DNA from: a virus
Direction: 5' to 3' (one strand)
DNA length: 41,068 nucleotides
IMG/VR virus record: IMGVR_UViG_3300005541_000090
Coordinates: 1 to 41,068 of that record
Shown: in pieces, positions 40,610-41,068 of the stretch
Layout: every line of letters starts with the position of its first letter
How positions within the stretch are numbered: position 1 is the first letter of the stretch
Position numbers and translations under genes: made by a program
Notes under the pieces: generated by a model
The model's input: only the letters and a program-made list of their open reading frames with translations
What the model was told of the DNA's origin: nothing
Databases searched by the model: none

Positions 40610-41068
40610 CCGAGTTCCCCCTTGTCGTCTAAGTCTACCTCTTGTCCAACTCCCGCGTCATCGAAATCGGCTGGGGCGGCGCGCGGGACGAACGGCTGCG
40701 TAGCGGCGACCTGCTCGACGAGGGAGGCGTAGGCACCGGAGCCTGCGGTCGGAGGGGTGGAGGGGAAGGCGGACGAGGGGAAGGGAGTGGCCGCCGAGAT
40801 ACCGTTGCGCCGTCGTGCGAAGAACTCTTGGACTCGAACTGCTTTCTCTTCCTCGGACAGCGCGTCGAGCGGGCTGGCTTGTGTCTGTTGCTGCCCCTGC
40901 TGCGAGTGCGCCCCCTGCCACCGCGCTCGCTCCTGTACCAGCCGCTGATCGTCCATCGCCTCGTCGTTGAGGTCGAACGCGGCGGGTTCGGAGAAGTCGA
41001 TGGCAGGCGAGGCGGGGGAGGCGGCGAACAGCGCTTTCTGCAAGGTGTCGGTCTGCTGCGCGAGGGTG
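40606..41068 (-). CDS. Hypothetical protein, 5' end outside the window
   Basis: At least 154 codons; the frame stays open to the window edge (TLAQQTDTLQKALFAA...), so a TTG at 41043 is probably not the start. Acidic, Pro/Ala-rich, with a helix (LDALSEEEKAVRVQEFFARR). No family recognised. Confidence 0.5.
   Translation of the reverse strand, partial: TLAQQTDTLQKALFAASPASPAIDFSEPAAFDLNDEAMDDQRLVQERARWQGAHSQQGQQQTQASPLDALSEEEKAVRVQEFFARRRNGISAATPFPSSAFPSTPPTAGSGAYASLVEQVAATQPFVPRAAPADFDDAGVGQEVDLDDKGELG

Noticed and set aside
1-41068. CRISPR array, integrase or attachment site
   Set aside because: No repeat-spacer array, recombinase motif or att-like duplication was found on reading.

Overview
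The window is a piece of a tailed double-stranded DNA phage (or prophage) genome with high GC. It carries nearly the whole virion assembly module: small and large terminase, portal, probable scaffold, major capsid protein, head-tail adaptor, neck and tail-nozzle proteins, three probable DNA-ejection proteins, and fibre or depolymerase proteins. There is no tape measure, tail tube, sheath or baseplate gene. A P22/T7-like, podovirus-type particle is therefore the best reading. Nothing here identifies the host; Sec signal peptides on two tail-region proteins suggest a bacterium with an exported, disulfide-forming compartment. No replication, integration or lysis gene was found, so the window is probably part of a larger genome.

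Layout: almost all genes lie on the minus strand and read from right (41 kb) to left (2.2 kb). In transcription order: three small hypothetical genes, TerS (40.1-39.3 kb), a small gene, an HNH endonuclease, TerL (38.2-35.9), a zinc-ribbon/coiled-coil protein, a C5 cytosine methyltransferase overlapped by a second long reading frame (35.1-33.6), portal (33.6-31.7), HNH, five small genes including a 24-codon one, scaffold candidate (29.3-28.5), terminator, HNH, major capsid protein (27.8-26.8), two small structural candidates, terminator, adaptor (25.4-24.4), neck-region genes (24.4-19.9), signal-peptide beta-helix proteins and a gp53-like fibre (19.9-15.6), nozzle candidate (15.5-11.4), a frameshifted HNH gene on the plus strand (10.4-11.1), a small-gene cluster (10.3-8.7), three ejection-protein candidates (8.6-3.1) and three small genes. 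The left 2.2 kb is mixed-strand: two plus-strand genes, an HNH endonuclease and an HNH-like gene.

Regulation is the most unusual part. Seven minus-strand transcription units are preceded by the same 29-bp element (TAGNCT, then TACCGC immediately after it, and TANNNT, with exactly 17 bp between the two hexamers). Four other intergenic gaps carry an 18-bp inverted repeat (YTACACG-N5-ATGTAR), three of them overlapping a -10-like hexamer. Several genes, including portal, nozzle and methyltransferase, have the -10 hexamer only 6-8 nt before the start codon and no ribosome-binding site, which suggests leaderless mRNAs. Two terminators (28.5 and 25.5 kb) and a sigma70-like promoter isolate the capsid transcription unit. 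Five HNH homing-type endonucleases sit beside the conserved packaging, portal, capsid and tail genes, two of them behind hairpins that hold the ribosome-binding site.
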